From positions 10,347,860-10,411,859 of the forward strand of contig NC_049997.1 in NCBI RefSeq assembly GCF_000003815.2: 64,000 nucleotides of DNA. The letters are read 5' to 3'. Positions within the stretch are counted from its first letter, which is position 1. Every line of letters begins with the position of its first letter. The stretch is from Branchiostoma floridae. Its lineage: Eukaryota > Chordata > Leptocardii > Amphioxiformes > Branchiostomatidae. Positions 24,101 through 30,405 of the stretch are shown one piece after another. Under the pieces are notes generated by a model. That model was not told where the DNA came from. It worked only from the letters and a program-made list of their open reading frames with translations, and did not search any database. The translations under genes and the position numbers were made by a program.

Positions 24101-27100
24101 ACTGTGCAAAAACTTCTGTACTTGAAAGGATCATTCTGTCAATATAACGTTAGTGCACATCTGCCCACTATAATAAAAACGACGATTACAAACTCTGGCT
24201 AAAAGAAACGCTCAGTCAGGCTGAATTTAACTAATATAGTGCATAAAATGAATATAGAAACGAAAGAATAATCAAAGAATGCAGATAATGTAGTTATTGC
24301 AGTGATACATTTCTATTGATTTGCGACAGTTATCCTGGTGGCCGTTTTGCGGCATAATGATGGCTGCTGTCCTTAGTGCTGAAAATGACATCGACTGATA
24401 ACTAACTCTATCCACACGATCTTTCCAGACGATGGGGAACATTACCTTTAGTACAAACACAGTATCATCACTTATTGAAATCAATATCTCTGTATGTCAC
24501 ACTGACTTGAATTTTATACTTACCAGAAGATCTGCTCTCCCGAGTAAGAGGGCACATTGTGAGGGCATGGGGCTTGGCTGCCCTTGTTTCCCCTCTTTAA
24601 ACCAGAATGGCAGTAAAAACATTATGAAATGGCAACGATTGTCTCTTAAGTCTTACTGGAGTTAGACGTAGGACAAACAAAGGCTGCGAAATAATGGACT
24701 GGATGTTAAGTCCTGTGGTTTACGATTTAGCAGCATTTTCATTTTACTGGATTTTTCATCTTTCACCCTCGCCCAGTTTTGCGGTCTCCCGAGTATATAT
24801 CATTCACAAAATTAAGTCAGTGTGACCTAAGCTATAATTCCTTATACTCAGTTTCTTACTGGAATGAGATCTAAAACATCAAATGTGTCTCCTCATTGTT
24901 TCAGGGAAAGGACTGCTACAAGCAGGTTGACTGTGTGACGGGGTCGGTTTGTGACTTCAGGGATGCTGGGTTGACAGGCGGGCGGGGGCAGTGTGCCGAG
25001 CCGCCGAAGTCAACCAAGCCGCTCCCGCCACCCACCGACCCACAGGCTCAGCAAAATACAGCAATGCCTCAAACTCAAAATCCGGCCGTGCAGGCAAAAC
25101 CAACCACTGTCTCCAACCAAACTCCACCAAAACCTCTGCTGCCTCCACAACAACCGGCGACGTTGCGACAGAAACCGATGACGAATGCACAAAAACCGAT
25201 GACGTATAAACAGCGACCGGCTACAGAACCACAGAGACTGGTGAAGTTTCCTCCGGCGGTGATGGCCAACCTTCCCGTAATGCCACCGAAACCCAAGGTT
25301 CCGCTTGACAGCAAACCGACGTATGAAATGGTTAGTCGTCTAAAACTGTCTTACATATTTTACACATTCTTTACCAACTTTACACTCTTTTGACATGGCA
25401 ACATATAAATCTTGAACATAACAGAAAATCTTTCAACCGAGACTGGGGCCGATATCGACTGCCGGGCATCTTTGAATCGTTGCTGACGTCACGCCGCCTT
25501 TCAAGTCACGTGACTTAGGGCTGGGTCATTTCAACTTGAGATGGGCCATAGGACTGTCCGAAAGCTTGCTGGTTTTAGAAAGAGTGGTGCTTTGTTTACA
25601 GAAATAACGCATACAATATTTTCTATAACAATTAAGAATAAATCTATCTTGCCTGTTGTGTTTTTAGATGAAGTTTTGTATGAAAGACGCGGACTGTGAC
25701 AGCACCAGCTACTGCGAGTCGAGAGAGAACCAAGTCGGCGTGTGCAAACAGGGGAGAAGACCGGCCGGCATCTATGTAAGTTATCTTGTGGTTACCAATT
25801 AACAATGATCCAATATGTTATGGTCGTCCTTGTGTGACTTTGCAATTGCTTTTAAACGATGACGCCGATGCAGCTTTCCGTCTACAAATACAAGACGGGG
25901 ATGCGCCAGGTCTCCCGTCCGGGTGATTTGAAGTGAAACACCAACTCCAGACGAAAGGATTTGCTCAATCACACACCGGGGCATGCCCCTACTCTTTTTC
26001 GAAAGGTGTGGTGGGTTCTTAAACGTGCGTAGGGTGTGGCTCTCCCCAAACGCGGGACCTCCATTTAACTTCCTATCCGATTCCTATCCGAAGTTAGCTA
26101 CTCATTTTCACCTGAGTGAAGTGGGGAAAGTGTCTTTCCCAAGATCGGTGTTACGACAGGATTCGAACTTCTCGGACCTCTAGGTCCTGAGCCAAACACG
26201 CTGCAAATTTTGCAACTAAACCGGAGGTCGGGTAACCGGGCACAGTATACGTTTGGCTTACGTTGATGTGAAGTTTGCTGTATTTCCCCTGCTCTGTAGG
26301 GCCAGGTGTGCGGACAGGACACGGACTGTGGTCTGGGCGGGCGGTGTGACCGCACTTTGTACTACGGCATCATGGGAATCTGCCGCGGGGAGAAGAAACC
26401 TGCCCCTCCCCGCCAGCAGTCGGACGTTCCGCTGCCTCCAGCCAATCCGGTAGGTAACATTACATGTACATCATCTACAATTTGATCTTGGGATCGAAAA
26501 CGTTATCCCCCAAATGGCCCAAATAACAATTTCTCAAGCAACTGGATATGGTTTTGGAGACAAGCAGACGTTTCAGATAACATCCGTTATGTTTTGTCAG
26601 TAAAATGTTATCTTGGAGTCCTCCATTGATCAACCAGTTAAGTGTGTCACCTGCTTTCGTTTCGGAGATATCTTGCTCAGAGCTTCTGACTGGAGTGGTG
26701 CTTCTCGACAAACGTAGCAAATTTAGTGAGTGTGACTGAGAGATTTAGTGAGTGAGTATATTAGTGAGTGTGTGAGTGTGTGAGTTGGGTGGATGAGTAA
26801 GTTAGGTGGTTGAGTGAATGAGTGAGTGATCAACAGTAATATTGTTAGCAGGGAGTGTTGCTTGGTGCCCCTCTATTATCAAGTTCGTTATTACTATAGA
26901 ATAGCACTCATGCAGTCGGATGATGTATATAGAGCTGAATGGGAAGCAAAAAAATAACTTGTCATCTTGAATAAAGTACCAATCGCACTTTCCGTACATT
27001 AACAGGCGTGGTCTTCTTTTCCAGATGAAGTACTGTTTCCGCGACAGGGACTGCACGATAGAACAGCGGTGTGATACCTACTACATGCCGCAGTATGGCT

Positions 27101-28161
27101 ATGGTATCTGCGCAGAGGACCTGTCAGCCCTCTCACTGGTAACCGAATATATCACATGTATTTCCGTTTCTGTGGTTGACTTTTCCTCATGCTAGTGTCA
27201 CATTTCCAACCCGACAACCATACTCTGTAGGGCAGTTTTCGGAAACGACAAATTAAAGTTCATGCGTCATTTCATCCTCTACTTCAATTTGTCTTGCTGA
27301 GCCCATCTTTAGACTGTCCCGTGGAGCCCTCATGACATGATGCATGTATGCGGGTCCCCATATCTTGATGGCTTTAGGAATATTTCTCACGTAAATATGT
27401 CTAAGCGCAGCAAAGCACACGTAGGCTAGCGTCATATTTCCACAAAGGGGCCCGGCTGGGCAGTTTAGGGGAGCGAAAAAACGATCTGAAAGAGAACAAA
27501 AACACAAAACGGACCAAAGATAATTCAACAAACTGCCTTGTGCATATCTATTGGCATAAACTCTAATTTGTCGTTTCCGCAAACGGCCCGACCGGGCCTT
27601 GGGTAGGAAATGTAACCTAGGCCAACAAATAAATCTGCAGAGTAGCACAGAAGAGGTCAAGTTTTACTGACCAGATGTGGCGATCAGCCGCGTCAGTAAA
27701 ATGAAAATAAAAACAACAGCAGGACAAGGGTTACGTTACATGTGAATGTATAGATAAAGATGTACTAGTATTCACCTTCCCTTTCCTGCTCTCCCTACCC
27801 CAGGGGTGTCTGTGTAGCGTTGGAATCAGAACGAGTAGGTCCCGAGTTCGATACTCGCTATGCCCCTGCCCACATGACGGTGGAATGACGTCCACCGAGC
27901 CTCACGGCTAATCTGTTAAAAGGGGTGCCAAAACACCTACGAATCTGGTGTGCCAGTGTGTCAACATCTGCAAACTTTCCACTAAGACCTGTAAATTTTC
28001 CCCCCACCCCAGCCGAAGTCAGAAGTGCGGGAAGTTGTGCTGAAGGGAGCCCGGCTGTACGGGTCCGCTAAAACCTGCCGAGGGGACCGGGACTGTCCTA
28101 AATGGGAGTACTGCTCGGACCAGAGCGGGGTAACCGTCGGGTTGTGTACGGTAAGTCCAGT

Positions 28162-28194
<33 letters not shown>

Positions 28195-28515
28195 TAAACA
28201 AAAAAGCAAACAAACAAACAAACAAACAAACAAACAAAAATGTTGTCGCCCAGTAGGTGAAACCTTTTAATGGGTGTTTTTTTTTCGCTCTCTCTTCATT
28301 GTGAGGTTTTTAAGTTGACCGACGCATCTTGAGTTGTCAAAACAGTGGTTGTATCTGCTGTACTAAAACAATTGCTTATTTCGTCTGTCACTGTCTGCTA
28401 ATGAATCTTTTGTTTCTTCCAGGGCCAGGACTGCTACCGTGATGCGGACTGCGAGGGCGCGAAATGCAAGTCGGGAAGTATGAATCCCAAACGAAAGGGA
28501 TACTGCATGATGTAA
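12127..28515 (+). CDS. secreted protein with seven four-cysteine (Dickkopf_N-like) modules, eight exons
   Basis: Joining 12127-12195, 15466-15567, 24905-25330, 25668-25775, 26300-26449, 27025-27138, 28013-28150 and 28423-28515 gives one 1200-nt frame of 399 residues ending TAA. All internal junctions are phase 0 with GT donors and AG acceptors. The start is the ATG opening a hydrophobic signal peptide (residues 1 to about 20). Each of exons 2-8 carries one module of the form C-x-x-D-x-D/E-C-x(3-6)-C-x(7-13)-G-x-C. Exon 3 adds a Pro/Thr/Gln-rich linker of about 105 residues. The spacing resembles part of the Dickkopf N-terminal Cys-rich domain, but no complete Dickkopf domain or colipase fold is visible. 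The role is unknown; an extracellular location is inferred. Intron 2 (9.3 kb) hosts two other genes. Possible poly(A) signals are ATTAAA near 28652 and AATAAA at 28992. Confidence 0.85.
12558..12705. mobile_element. CTCTCC-type TA-flanked MITE in intron 1
   Basis: The left end CTCTCTAAGCAGAGGTC mirrors the right end GACCTCTGCTTGGAGTG, with TA on each side (12556-12557 and 12706-12707). The stem continues through TTTTCCTT and GCCGTCTTTT. Family members lie at 29743, 55455 and 55737, with fragments at 14024 and 56386. TA duplications point to a Tc1/mariner-type origin. Confidence 0.8.
12706..14020. other. intron 1 sequence, nothing recognised
   Basis: AT-rich intron DNA. Two overlapping antisense frames near 13573-13928 have no domain or codon signal and are probably chance. 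Confidence 0.4.
14024..14115. repeat. one-sided fragment of the CCAAGCAGAGGTTA MITE
   Basis: CCAAGCAGAGGTTAGGCTC followed by GAGGCGTTTTTATCAGG matches the left arms of the elements at 29743 and 55455. The right arm is missing. Confidence 0.65.
14186..14390. mobile_element. inverted-repeat element (AGCCTCTACCAGGCTCCAC family)
   Basis: ATTCAAGTCCGTATGGAATT and TTAGCCTCTGCCAGGCTCCA on the left mirror GATCCTGGCAGAGGCTAAC and CATACGAAGTCGAAT on the right. The same element occurs at 30074-30405 and 59281-59427. Between the arms it holds TTGTCCAAnTTC and ATTTTTCCAGCG motifs common to all copies. Confidence 0.72.
14598..14822. repeat. dispersed repeat, second copy
   Basis: It is the counterpart of 9279-9495, with the same order of motifs (GCCATGTTGATTTGATATA, GCGCATCAATTTTTGTCCGT, TATCAGGAAACGGATAC). 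Confidence 0.65.
15466..15567 (+). CDS. exon 2: module 1
   Basis: The acceptor is a T-rich tract ending TTCAG, and the donor is ATG|GTATGT. The exon encodes 34 residues with four cysteines in HCKSDDHC, EFC and GMCM. Confidence 0.88.
15606..15700 (-). repeat. probable 3' end of a SINE that starts at 19641
   Basis: Immediately right of the 14-bp sequence TCAGACAGCAAAGT (15592-15605) is a T8 run and a GC-rich hairpin (GCCGGGGCGCC against GGCGCCCGGC). The same 14 bases recur at 19642-19655, next to a tRNA-like SINE head. Poly(A) at one end, a tRNA head at the other and matching 14-bp flanks are what a retroposed SINE leaves. Here the two parts are 4 kb apart, implying later insertion between them. 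The body match has not been checked. Confidence 0.5.
15975..16196. mobile_element. CCGGAATAAC inverted-repeat element
   Basis: GGGTATTTAGCGGAATAACC and three more CCGGAATAAC units on the left mirror GGTTATTCCGGGTTATTCCG and CCGGTAAATACCC on the right. The 10-bp direct repeat GCGTTGACGG lies just outside each arm (15965 and 16200), though a few bases separate it from the arms. It is noncoding. Confidence 0.65.
16320..16735. repeat. diverged direct duplication of unknown origin
   Basis: GCAGGACATTTTCGATCGTA..CGTACAATTTGAAAAGAT..ACATTGAAACATATTTCCAA recurs about 190 bp later with substitutions. The first copy keeps an 88-codon plus-strand frame from 16322 rich in charged residues. I do not recognise it, and it may be a remnant of the mobile element that carries the downstream gene. 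Confidence 0.45.
17096..17412. repeat. 42-bp minisatellite, about 7.5 copies
   Basis: Each unit runs CACTGTGCATTTTGCACACA, CCAGACCAATCGTGCCATTG, AG. GCACTG landmarks fall at 17182, 17224 and 17266, a 42-bp step. Each unit contains the palindrome TGTGCA-TTT-TGCACA. Since 42 is a multiple of three, several frames stay open on both strands, and these are not genes. The array ends 34 bp before the start codon at 17446. Confidence 0.93.
17446..18708 (+). CDS. peptidase C76-like (herpesvirus-tegument-type) cysteine protease/deubiquitinase, likely mobile-element borne
   Basis: It is a single-exon frame of 420 residues in intron 2 of the plus-strand host gene, in the same orientation. The N-terminal 220 residues have the layout of the C76 ubiquitin-specific protease fold. 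Q12 lies in HQGDIIFSG, C26 in GKQCTANALMAVV, and D156 and H158 in FVYDSHAR. This is the Gln, Cys and Asp-x-His set, at about the spacing known for that family. Residues 325-400 are lysine/glutamine-rich and charged. In animals such domains occur in transposon proteins; no helicase or transposase was found nearby, so the class of element is open. The final 20 residues run into a CCAAT/TATA-like segment and may not be native. It could be a live element gene, a domesticated gene or a recent remnant. The absence of stops favours recent activity or selection. Confidence 0.7.
   Translation: MCESILSGKYHQGDIIFSGDNRGKQCTANALMAVVNHSTCRQAITWTSTDLDGVLFQGDALYTYIKPSLRSGVEFLSVDDIPDYLQLYNNTVRVSIKESYTGDIFATEAVYPYYTLKKALEAAFAESNTCLFITAHGITGSTVALLHADNKYFVYDSHARSPITALPDSHGTSTLSMHSSNSNLVSFLQQLNWNTTCNFEVVPVQAENVFLSVEPTGIHIINLTSNVSSMIESENCFQVQQQHTYTLVKPEFVSTKENLQQPNTAFPFAPHCNQSTGKNIVPCTTSKHPSAMPENRNEGLLNQLVMSPNAASNLNDKKVQGLAIQSAICKDKQEKQTYQQKTESLAEQRTSYKAKKANETCEQKAAQQSLYAAVCKLRFRHPYYGRGRKQHANLIVDWRRIADWFLIGYTSCLVGSPRHV
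18615..18725 (+). promoter_or_regulatory. promoter-like cluster: ATTGG boxes and TATAAATA
   Basis: GATTGGCGG near 18634, GATTGGTTAT near 18663 and a TATAAATA at about 18704 lie within 90 bp, in the order and spacing of a pol II core promoter (inverted CCAAT boxes then TATA). The cluster overlaps the end of the C76-like frame. A downstream ATG at 18800 opens 70 codons that I do not recognise. Confidence 0.35.
19110..19641 (-). mobile_element. tRNA-derived SINE, head and body (minus strand)
   Basis: Read on the minus strand from 19640, it has a GGGACCGCGTGGC head, an A-box-like TGGCACGATCGGGAG, a B box GGTTCAAATCC (19572-19582) and then CCCTTGGGAAAGGCACTTT and a roughly 400-base body. A and B boxes with a tRNA-like order define a pol III SINE. 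The long body and the CCTTGGG..GGCACTT segment are like SINEs reported from amphioxus and other deuterostomes. A second, more decayed copy is at 25855-26215. The 14 bases beside the head (19642-19655) also occur at 15592. Confidence 0.78.
19964..20077. repeat. short palindromic MITE-like element, second copy
   Basis: CTAGCCTGGTATCCAACCG through GAGTCTCTTCTGTC is mirrored by GACAGAAGAGACTCGGGAG and GGGCTAGCC. It is the same family as 1505-1595. Confidence 0.68.
20080..20552. other. 3' flank of the ankyrin/SOCS gene, no other gene
   Basis: AT-rich sequence without open frames. Read on the minus strand it lies just beyond the SOCS-box stop at 20553 and would hold that gene's 3' UTR. A TTTATTC-like poly(A) signal is not evident. 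Confidence 0.35.
20553..20746 (-). pseudogene. orphaned SOCS-box coding end of the ankyrin gene
   Basis: On the minus strand, the frame used by the ankyrin ORF resumes beyond the MITE. It reads 61 codons after the 8-bp target duplicate CTGCTGAG and ends at TAG (20553-20555). The peptide contains NLQRACRMKILRLLG, then HHLPLATILKNYL. This fits a SOCS box: an LxxxCxxx(I/L) elongin-BC motif followed by an LPL-x-x-x-L-x-x-YL cullin-box region. Ankyrin repeats plus a C-terminal SOCS box define the ASB family, substrate adaptors of cullin-5 ubiquitin ligases. In this haplotype the segment is cut off from the ankyrin domain by the MITE. Confidence 0.82.
20747..21134. mobile_element. hAT-type MITE, 388 bp, inserted in the ankyrin/SOCS coding sequence
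   Basis: The terminal inverted repeats are TAGGGCTGTGTACCTAAA at the left and its exact inverse at the right (18 bp). Perfect 8-bp direct repeats CTCAGCAG flank it (20739-20746 and 21135-21142), as expected for hAT. The interior is rich in GGTACAGGT units. On the minus strand the first three bases of the element, TAG, are in frame with the ankyrin ORF and act as its stop codon. The identical TIRs suggest a younger insertion than the copy at 4298. Confidence 0.93.
21132..22337 (-). CDS. ankyrin-repeat protein (ASB-like), truncated by a MITE
   Basis: A minus-strand exon of 401 codons encodes about eleven ankyrin repeats, seen as recurring G-x-TALH-x-AA, GH, LL-x-x-GADVNA motifs from residue 14 to 396. 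The N-terminus (MLDLQSLCNSETMKK) is short. The ATG directly follows CAG after a T-rich stretch, a plausible splice acceptor, so an upstream exon is likely. The stop at 21132-21134 is made by the hAT MITE. Without the MITE and one target duplicate, the frame continues 61 codons into a SOCS box. Family role: the ankyrin repeats bind a substrate and the SOCS box recruits elongin B/C and cullin 5. The truncated form would bind but not recruit. The gene is nested antisense in intron 2 of the secreted-protein gene. Confidence 0.88.
   Translation of the reverse strand: MLDLQSLCNSETMKKAELFSAASSGDCDKIISLLDGGVDVNAKCLHVKYYHETALHYAASEGHCPAVHLLLDRGAEVNAANKWGQTALHNASEEGDCVMMEVLLDRGADINVTDHKGWTPLHYAADKGLLPASAPAVMLLNRGADVSATNDAGQSVLHFVATSGLAPFVELLLRRGVDVNAADSKGKTALHLAADRGHADIIEMLLQDGADVNAKGPEDYNGNTALHRAADIGNVPAIKMLLHHSADVNAKGTADCTALYHAARNGHSNVVEVLCSHGGDLSVKSGYGGRTPLLEAAKRGHIDVIDVAIKHGASLSESDSSNNTALHLSLVEGGPGRTENMVLHLTGLGMDVETVNAKAGYGSWTALHLAARQSDSKMKVEILLMAGADCNLKTAAGLTAE
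22418..22600. repeat. fragment of the 1-kb GGTCACA..CCCAAA dispersed repeat
   Basis: CTGCAGTACCAAGGTCACAC, GGAGCCCAAAGTTGACTTTG and CCAAATATCATTGCAATCC match 23290-23460 and 57530-57660. Confidence 0.6.
22810..23470. repeat. dispersed repeat of the CATACCTCCATGAAAT family, interrupted
   Basis: It begins GACCTCATATCTCCATGAAA, has an internal GCTAGGAGGCCCAAACATA and, after the MITE at 23058-23263, continues TCACTTCTTCC..ACCATAGCATGTCC and GGTCACATACCAGGGGG. The uninterrupted equivalent is at 56685-57746 (GGGGGCCCAAACTTATGTCA). This shows the MITE landed in a TA of an older repeat. Confidence 0.68.
23058..23263. mobile_element. 206-bp TA-flanked MITE with CTGTAAATGCA ends
   Basis: The left end CTGTAAATGCAGAAATTTTC mirrors the right end GCATTTACAG, with TA on both sides (23056-23057 and 23264-23265). 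The interior arms carry CGCGGTGGTTTTA and its inverse TTAAAACCACCGCG. This is a Tc1/mariner-type nonautonomous element. Confidence 0.85.
23515..23755. repeat. GGGATTTCGGAAC short tandem array, unit about 17 bp
   Basis: ATTCGGAACnnAGGGATTTC recurs at least seven times between 23633 and 23752, with two related units near 23520. The units differ by one to three bases. The open minus-strand frame across it is a consequence of the repetition. Confidence 0.75.
23903..24073 (-). CDS. possible upstream exon of the ankyrin gene
   Basis: The minus-strand frame from ATG at 24071-24073 reads 57 codons to a donor CTACAG|GTAACT at 23903. The junction is phase 0 and matches the phase of the CAG|ATG acceptor at 22337. 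The peptide (MCFLHLDKKIRTVNDD..) has no domain. It may be real N-terminal sequence or simply 5' UTR with a chance frame. Confidence 0.35.
24074..24904. other. rest of intron 2, no gene
   Basis: AT-rich intron DNA leading to the exon-3 acceptor. The frames seen here have no domain. Confidence 0.45.
24905..25330 (+). CDS. exon 3: module 2 plus proline-rich linker
   Basis: The acceptor is TGTTTCAG and the donor ATG|GTTAGT, giving 142 residues. Module 2 starts DCYKQVDC and ends GQCAEP. The remainder is low-complexity Pro/Gln/Thr/Lys sequence with several PKPLLPP, QKPMT and PPKP blocks. It is probably an extended, possibly O-glycosylated spacer. Confidence 0.85.
25668..25775 (+). CDS. exon 4: module 3
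   Basis: The acceptor is TTTTTAG and the donor TAT|GTAAGT. The 36 residues begin MKFCMKDADC and contain YCES and GVCKQG. Exon 6 starts almost identically (MKYCFRDRDC), which argues for exon duplication. Confidence 0.88.
25855..26215 (-). mobile_element. decayed tRNA-derived SINE in intron 4
   Basis: On the minus strand from about 26212 there is a tRNA-like head with B box AGTTCGAATCC (near 26158-26169), then CTTGGGAAAGACACTTTCC, then GGAGGTCCCGCG..GGGGAGAGCCACACCC and a further body to about 25860. The head matches the SINE at 19641 by box order and by the CTTGGGAAAG segment. Indels and substitutions mark it as older. Confidence 0.7.
26300..26449 (+). CDS. exon 5: module 4 plus short linker
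   Basis: The acceptor is CTCTGTAG and the donor CCG|GTAGGT. The 50 residues contain VCGQDTDC, GRC and MGIC, followed by a proline-rich tail (KKPAPPRQQ). Confidence 0.87.
26700..26830. repeat. imperfect GTGA/GAGT microsatellite
   Basis: Runs of GAGTGAGT and TTAGTGAGTGTGTGAG lie in intron 5, with no other feature. Confidence 0.7.
27025..27138 (+). CDS. exon 6: module 5
   Basis: The acceptor is TTTTCCAG and the donor CTG|GTAACC, which is weaker than the others. The 38 residues contain MKYCFRDRDC, QRC and YGICAED. Confidence 0.84.
27414..27622. mobile_element. GGGCCCGGCCGGGC-ended MITE in intron 6
   Basis: The left arm reads ACGTAGGCTAGCGTCATATT then GGGGCCCGGCTGGGCAG. The right arm reads CGGCCCGACCGGGCC then GGAAATGTAACCTAGGCC. 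Internal CTTGTGCATAT and TTGGCATAAA motifs match the copy at 63154. Confidence 0.8.
27803..27866 (+). repeat. tRNA-like fragment (SINE head or pseudo-tRNA)
   Basis: GGGGTGT at 27803 can pair with ATGCCCC at 27860-27866 as a 7-bp acceptor stem with two wobbles. An A-box-like TGTGTAGCGTTGG and a B-box-like GAGTTCGATACTC lie between. At 64 bases it is too short for a functional tRNA and I see no proper anticodon arm, so a SINE head or tRNA pseudogene is likelier. Confidence 0.4.
28013..28150 (+). CDS. exon 7: module 6
   Basis: The acceptor is a C-rich tract ending CCCCAG and the donor ACG|GTAAGT. The 46 residues end with TCRGDRDC, EYC and GLCT. A (CA)n and (CAAA)n microsatellite begins 15 bp into the next intron. 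Confidence 0.87.
28165..28240. repeat. (CA)n / (CAAA)n microsatellite
   Basis: About 26 bases of CA repeat are followed by AAAC/AAACA units just after exon 7. Confidence 0.95.
28423..28515 (+). CDS. exon 8: module 7 and stop
   Basis: The acceptor is TTCTTCCAG. The 30 residues begin GQDCYRDADC, as in exon 3, and end KGYCMM before TAA. The protein stops directly after the last cysteine of the module. Confidence 0.87.
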   Translation, partial: GQDCYRDADCEGAKCKSGSMNPKRKGYCMM

Positions 28516-29685
28516 ACAAACGTGGAAAAATGCTATAAATGATATCAAGTTCGCACCGATGAAATTGTTTTGCTCAATATGCAAACCTCTATGCTACAAA
28601 TTGAATGTTATTGACGATACCAAAGTAATATTTATAACTCCTATATCTTGCATTAAAAGCTCAGGTTAACCAAATACATATACAAATGTAGTCATGTCTG
28701 TGGACCAATGTCAATGAGTATCACTGCCACGCCAATAACGAATGGTGCAGTTCATACAACTTCCGCTAGATGACGTCAATGTATCATGGTCTCGTTGAAC
28801 AGCTTCGTTTGGGCAGTGCAATACAAAATATAAACAAAAGTATATAGATGATGTTGGCTTGTTGCTGAAACTTTACCTCCCATTCACAAAGGGGCGATGA
28901 AGATCTAAAAAAAAATCGATATCAACAAAACAATGTGTCTGTGAGGATTCGGAGACTTTATGAATTGGTCAATAAGCGAATGAAGCTGTGAAATAAAACA
29001 ATACTTAAACCATACTTCCGTCTTATACTTATATCTTTTTCCTCCATCTATCTATCAATAAGATAACTGAACGTTTTTGTAAGTTTGTGGAGCCTGTTAT
29101 CCCATACTAAGTTTTCGTATCTGTTCAGTATAGAGACTTGGATCACAGAAGCGACAACAAACATAGCAAATACGCTCTTCTGTATTGTCTTACGGTGTTA
29201 ATGTTAGTCTTATTACTATGCTTTCTATTACTACGTTAAGTTTTAATGTACCTGTGGGTAAATTTTAATTTCCTGAATATGTAATTCAGCGCGCTATGTA
29301 CAGCGCTGCTATGTATTCAGCGATTGGTTACAATCAATAAACTATATATCATAATAACATTACGAGATCGCGACAGTAGTATCCCTTTTCCAAAATTTAT
29401 TTTTCCAATTTACGGCATATATATTTGTTTGTTTTGCATCTGCTTTGTATGATATAAATTTTAATTTTGTATGGTCCGAAACGCGTGGATGTAGATAAAG
29501 TAAAATGTGTCGTTTTTTTTTTTCATAAAACATTTCCTGGTGAGGTCTCTCTTGTTCCGGTAGCTAACAAATACCTCTCTTGGTGACAACTTGTTACCAT
29601 GGTGAGGGTATCGTCGCGTATCGCTGCACATCTGTCGCTAGGACGGGGAGTTCTTTTCTCCGGTTAGAGAGGCCAAATGCAACGT
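28516..29685. other. 3' flank of the plus-strand gene
   Basis: AT-rich, with ATTAAA near 28652, AATAAA at 28992 and AATAAA near 29336 as possible polyadenylation signals. No further exon was found. Confidence 0.45.
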
Positions 29686-29688
29686 GCC

Positions 29689-29998
29689 GGGGAGGTATTC
29701 ATTCATGGAATGAAGCCATCACAGTATTGTGGACTCAGCATACTCTCCAAGCAGAGGTTAGGCTCAGGCTGTTTCTTTTAACGTTTTTTTAGTCGTTTTT
29801 ATCGGGCTTTCTATCTTTTTTGATATCTTGCTGTGTCAAAACCTAACTTGGCTGGCGTACTTCAAGAAAAATGACAAAATAAAAAGCCCGATAAAAACGA
29901 CTAAAAACCGTTAAAAAAACAGCCAGCTCTGCTTGGAGAGTACCGGCGGGGCATTCATCCATGGAATGAAGCCATCACGGTATTGTGGACTCAACACT
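29689..29998. mobile_element. CTCTCC-type MITE between 54-bp direct repeats
   Basis: The MITE is 29743-29940, with CTCTCCAAGCAGAGGTTAGG at the left, CTCTGCTTGGAGAG at the right and TA on both sides. It contains matching arms around AAAAACGACTAAAAA. The flanks 29689-29742 and 29943-29998 are near-identical direct repeats (CATGGAATGAAGCCATCAC, GTATTGTGGACTCA). A plain TA insertion does not explain these, so either the target was already duplicated or the flanks belong to a larger unit. Confidence 0.78.
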
Positions 29999-30073
29999 GT
30001 TACTGACTTGATTTGTCGGCTGAAAACTGAACCTAGCGTCTGGTGCTCTTAAGCCGGGTTCACACTTGCGTTT

Positions 30074-30405
30074 ATATTCAAGTTCGTATGAGGTCCGTGT
30101 GGAATTCTTAGCCTCTACCAGGCTTCACAGGTCGCTGGAAAAATAGGAGAAATCGGATTCGAATACAATTCAGGACGTTTCGATTGAGATCTATCACTCT
30201 TCTTCAGCGTCAGTAGAAATAGGAGAAATAAAGACACGTAACATACCAGAGGAGCTAGTTGTCCGAGGAGTATGGTTTACAACCAGTTGACTCCCCTGGC
30301 ATGTTATCTGGCTATATTTGTCCAATTTCTATCATTTTCCCGGCGACCTGTGGAGCCTGGTCTAGGCTGAGACTTCTATACGGACTTCATACGGACTTGA
30401 ATATA
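30074..30405. mobile_element. inverted-repeat element (AGCCTCTACCAGGC family), long copy
   Basis: The left end TATATTCAAGTTCGTATGAG with GTCCGT mirrors ACGGACTTGAATATA on the right. The inner arms carry AGCCTCTACCAGGCTTCACA and CCTGTGGAGCCTGGTCTAGG. A 50-base segment with GACGTTTCGATTGAGATC appears inserted in the left arm relative to the copies at 14186 and 59281. Confidence 0.72.

Noticed and set aside
27253-27660. 135-codon minus-strand frame
   Set aside because: It spans the GGGCCCGGCCGGGC MITE in intron 6. Equivalent frames occur in other copies because the element is shared, not because it codes.
27803-27866. functional tRNA gene
   Set aside because: There is an acceptor stem and B-box likeness, but the length is only 64 bases and no anticodon arm can be drawn.
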